This document shows, in pieces, positions 7,990-9,338 of a DNA stretch of 9,338 nt. The DNA lies in contig CAMWUB010000040.1 of NCBI GenBank assembly GCA_947177345.1, forward strand, positions 1 to 9,338. Reading direction: 5' to 3'. Made by a program: the position numbers and the translations under genes. Origin of the DNA: an uncultured Ruminococcus sp. (GTDB taxonomy: Bacteria; Bacillota; Clostridia; Oscillospirales; Ruminococcaceae). The notes beneath the pieces are model-generated. The model was not told the DNA's origin and made no database searches. It saw only the letters and a program-made list of their open reading frames with translations. The stretch's first letter is position 1; every line of letters starts with the position of its first letter.

Positions 7990-8019
7990 TTGCACTTCCT
8001 TTGTCTGCTATGATAGAAT
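7990..8019 (+). promoter_or_regulatory. Extended -10 promoter for spo0A
   Basis: TTGCAC (7990-7995) and TAGAAT (8014-8019) with TG at 8011-8012 form an extended -10 promoter with an 18-base spacer. Start would be near 8026, then AAGGAGG at 8035-8041 and ATG at 8049, 7 bases on. I see no TGTCGAA-type 0A box nearby and no convincing terminator hairpin for the preceding operon in 7914-7990. Confidence 0.6.
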
Positions 8020-8048
8020 ATACTTACTGAACAAAAGGAGGTACAAAA

Positions 8049-8804
8049 ATGAACAATAAAATCAGAGTGCTTATCGGTGACGATTCCGCCGAAACTGGTG
8101 TAAGTGTCGCAAATAAGCTCCGTGAAAGAGGTATGTACGCATACACAAGAAGAAAAGACTGTAATGTCATTCTGGATTCAATAAGGAATGACCCCCCTGA
8201 CGTTGTTGTTATTGACATCACGTTACAAAATGGTGACGTTCTTGCACTCATGAAAAAAGTACGTGAACTGGGTGTTAAATTTCCTGTTTTCGTGGTGACT
8301 TCCGCTTATGATAACGAATTTATAGAACGTCAGGTTATGGAAAACGGTGCTTCAAAGTTTCTGCTGAAACCATATGATGCCGATGACCTTTGCAATGCTA
8401 TAAACTCCGCACTCGGCGACAGAGCAACGAGCCTCAGCGACGATATGGAAATAGTCGTCACCGATATAATACATCAGTTAGGAGTACCGGCACATATAAA
8501 AGGTTATCATTACTTAAGAACTGCTATTCTGTATTCCATTGAAGATAAAACGCTTCTCGACAGCGTTACAAAATTACTTTATCCCACTGTTGCAAGTATC
8601 TATGATACGACTTCTTCACGTGTAGAGCGTGCTATCAGACACGCCATAGAAATCGCATGGGACAGGGGAAATGTCGATACACTTAATGCCTTTTTCGGCT
8701 ATACGGTTGATACCGGTAAGGGCAAACCTACAAATTCCGAATTTATCGCACTGATTACGGATAAATTACGCCTCCGCTATAAATCTGCATTGCGTAAGGT
8801 CTGA
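8049..8804 (+). CDS. spo0A: Spo0A, sporulation master response regulator
   Basis: Cytoplasmic DNA-binding response regulator at the end of the phosphorelay or orphan-kinase input that starts sporulation in Firmicutes. It has 251 residues against 267 in B. subtilis, the difference being mostly a short linker (about 124-134). The receiver domain (1-122) keeps Asp11, Asp12, phospho-acceptor Asp56, Thr84, switch aromatic Phe104 and Lys107. The loop after Asp56 is divergent: the usual Pro60 is Gln and Gly64 is Val. The C-terminal Spo0A domain (about 135-251) is highly conserved, with GVPAHIKGYHYLR, SRVERAIRHAIEIAW (recognition helix, 190-204) and KPTNSEFIA. It has its own promoter and strong ribosome binding site. 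spoIVB, the usual clostridial upstream neighbour, is absent; a carbohydrate operon lies there instead. Identity is firm; whether the host sporulates is unknown. Confidence 0.95.
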   Translation: MNNKIRVLIGDDSAETGVSVANKLRERGMYAYTRRKDCNVILDSIRNDPPDVVVIDITLQNGDVLALMKKVRELGVKFPVFVVTSAYDNEFIERQVMENGASKFLLKPYDADDLCNAINSALGDRATSLSDDMEIVVTDIIHQLGVPAHIKGYHYLRTAILYSIEDKTLLDSVTKLLYPTVASIYDTTSSRVERAIRHAIEIAWDRGNVDTLNAFFGYTVDTGKGKPTNSEFIALITDKLRLRYKSALRKV

Positions 8805-8821
8805 ATCTGAAAAGCCGGTAA

Positions 8822-8833
8822 AATTCCGGAATT
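8822..8833. repeat. 12-base perfect palindrome AATTCCGGAATT
   Basis: Lies in the 64-base gap between spo0A and the flavin reductase gene. A second CCGG at 8816-8819 could pair with it to form only a 4-base stem, and no T run follows directly, so it is not a good terminator. Just downstream, TATAAA (8837-8842) could be a -10 box but has no matching -35. It may be an operator or chance. Confidence 0.3.
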
Positions 8834-8868
8834 GTATATAAATATTTTTACATAAGGAGGTTTTTTAC

Positions 8869-9338
8869 ATGGCTTTCAGAAAAATCAGTATCTCTGAACT
8901 TTCATTCAATCCGTTTGAAAAAATCGGCAAGGAATGGACTTTACTCACAGGCGGTAACGCTGAAAAATTCAATACTATGACGGCATCATGGGGACAGCTT
9001 GGTGTATTATGGAATAAGAATATTTTCACGTGTTATATCCGTCCGAACCGCTATACATACGAATTTGTCGATAATGACGAATTTTTCACAGCGTCGTTTT
9101 TCGGTGATGAATACCGCAAGGCTTTATCTTTCTGCGGTTCACATTCCGGCAGAGATTACGACAAGGTAAAAGAAACAGGTCTTACACCGGTTGAAATCGA
9201 CGGTTGTATGACTTTCGCAGAAGCTGACATGGTTTTTGTATGTCGTAAACTCTATAAATATGACCAGTCCGCCGAAAACTTCACGACAGATGACGGTTTA
9301 CCGGAAAAGTTCTATAGCACAGACCCATATCACAGGGC
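8869..9338 (+). CDS. Flavin reductase family protein, 3' end cut by window edge
   Basis: FMN-binding split-barrel protein of the flavin reductase-like family; such proteins bind FMN and reduce flavins or small substrates with NAD(P)H, and many in gut Clostridia have no assigned substrate. I read 156 residues with no stop. The N-terminus ELSFNPFEKIGKEWTLLTGG is typical, NTMTASWGQLGVLWNK (35-50) is the FMN-phosphate-binding segment, and RPNRYTYEF (58-66) and SFCGSHSGRDYDK follow as in close family members. Relatives run about 165-200 residues, so a short C-terminal part is missing. AAGGAGG at 8854-8860, 8 bases before ATG, fixes the start. It lies 64 bases after spo0A in the same direction and may be read through from it or from its own weak promoter. 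Confidence 0.88.
   Translation, partial: MAFRKISISELSFNPFEKIGKEWTLLTGGNAEKFNTMTASWGQLGVLWNKNIFTCYIRPNRYTYEFVDNDEFFTASFFGDEYRKALSFCGSHSGRDYDKVKETGLTPVEIDGCMTFAEADMVFVCRKLYKYDQSAENFTTDDGLPEKFYSTDPYHR

Noticed and set aside
7914..7990. Possible terminator after the HAD-like gene (TGTTAAAAACA)
   Set aside because: The stem is only four A/T-rich pairs with no following T run.
1..9338. Frequent CCGGA/TCCGG words across the window
   Set aside because: They fall mostly in coding frames as common codon pairs (for example Pro-Glu and Ser-Gly), and no ordered spacing suggests a repeat or site array.
1..9338. CRISPR array, tRNA, rRNA, insertion sequence or phage attachment site
   Set aside because: No regularly spaced repeats, cloverleaf-like segments, transposase frames or terminal inverted repeats were seen.

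Overview
The window looks like chromosomal DNA of an anaerobic, low-GC Gram-positive bacterium of the class Clostridia, most likely a gut or rumen Ruminococcus-like member of the Oscillospiraceae. This rests on AT-rich DNA with strong AAGGAG-type ribosome binding sites, consensus sigma-A promoters, a full-length Spo0A, a Gram-positive lipoprotein signal on a plant-glycan-type glycoside hydrolase, and the protein family mix. Genus is inference from style; nothing here fixes it.

Layout. (a) 1-2230, minus strand: a two-gene unit read from a perfect TTGACA-17-TATAAT promoter. A polysaccharide flippase (694-2160) comes first, then deoD purine nucleoside phosphorylase (671 to beyond base 1), which lacks only about its last dozen residues in this window. 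(b) 2173-2456: a divergent intergenic region with back-to-back promoters and a small imperfect inverted repeat. (c) 2457-7913, plus strand: a tight three-gene operon with a GH95 alpha-L-fucosidase-type enzyme without a signal peptide, a GH26 lipoprotein with a CBM35-like module and a Tyr/Asp-rich tail, and a HAD-superfamily protein whose start codon lies inside the end of the GH26 gene. (d) 7914-8048: intergenic region with a promoter for the next gene. (e) 8049-8804: spo0A. (f) 8869 to the window end: the 5' part of a flavin reductase family gene.

How the parts may work together (inference). The GH26 lipoprotein would bind and cut or hold a polysaccharide outside the membrane, and the cytoplasmic GH95 would remove L-fucose or L-galactose from imported oligosaccharides. 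No transporter, dockerin or sugar-sensing regulator lies in the window. The third operon gene is related to the HAD-like proteins often found in surface-polysaccharide loci, but its catalytic residues are replaced.

The most unusual part is the GH26/HAD pair. The GH26 keeps both catalytic glutamates but has lost two normally conserved active-site histidines and ends in a 38-residue tail with 16 tyrosines. The co-translated HAD protein appears to be a pseudoenzyme. Together with a GH95 that deviates in its active-site Asn motif, this suggests a specialised or non-canonical glycan-handling operon rather than a textbook mannanase locus.
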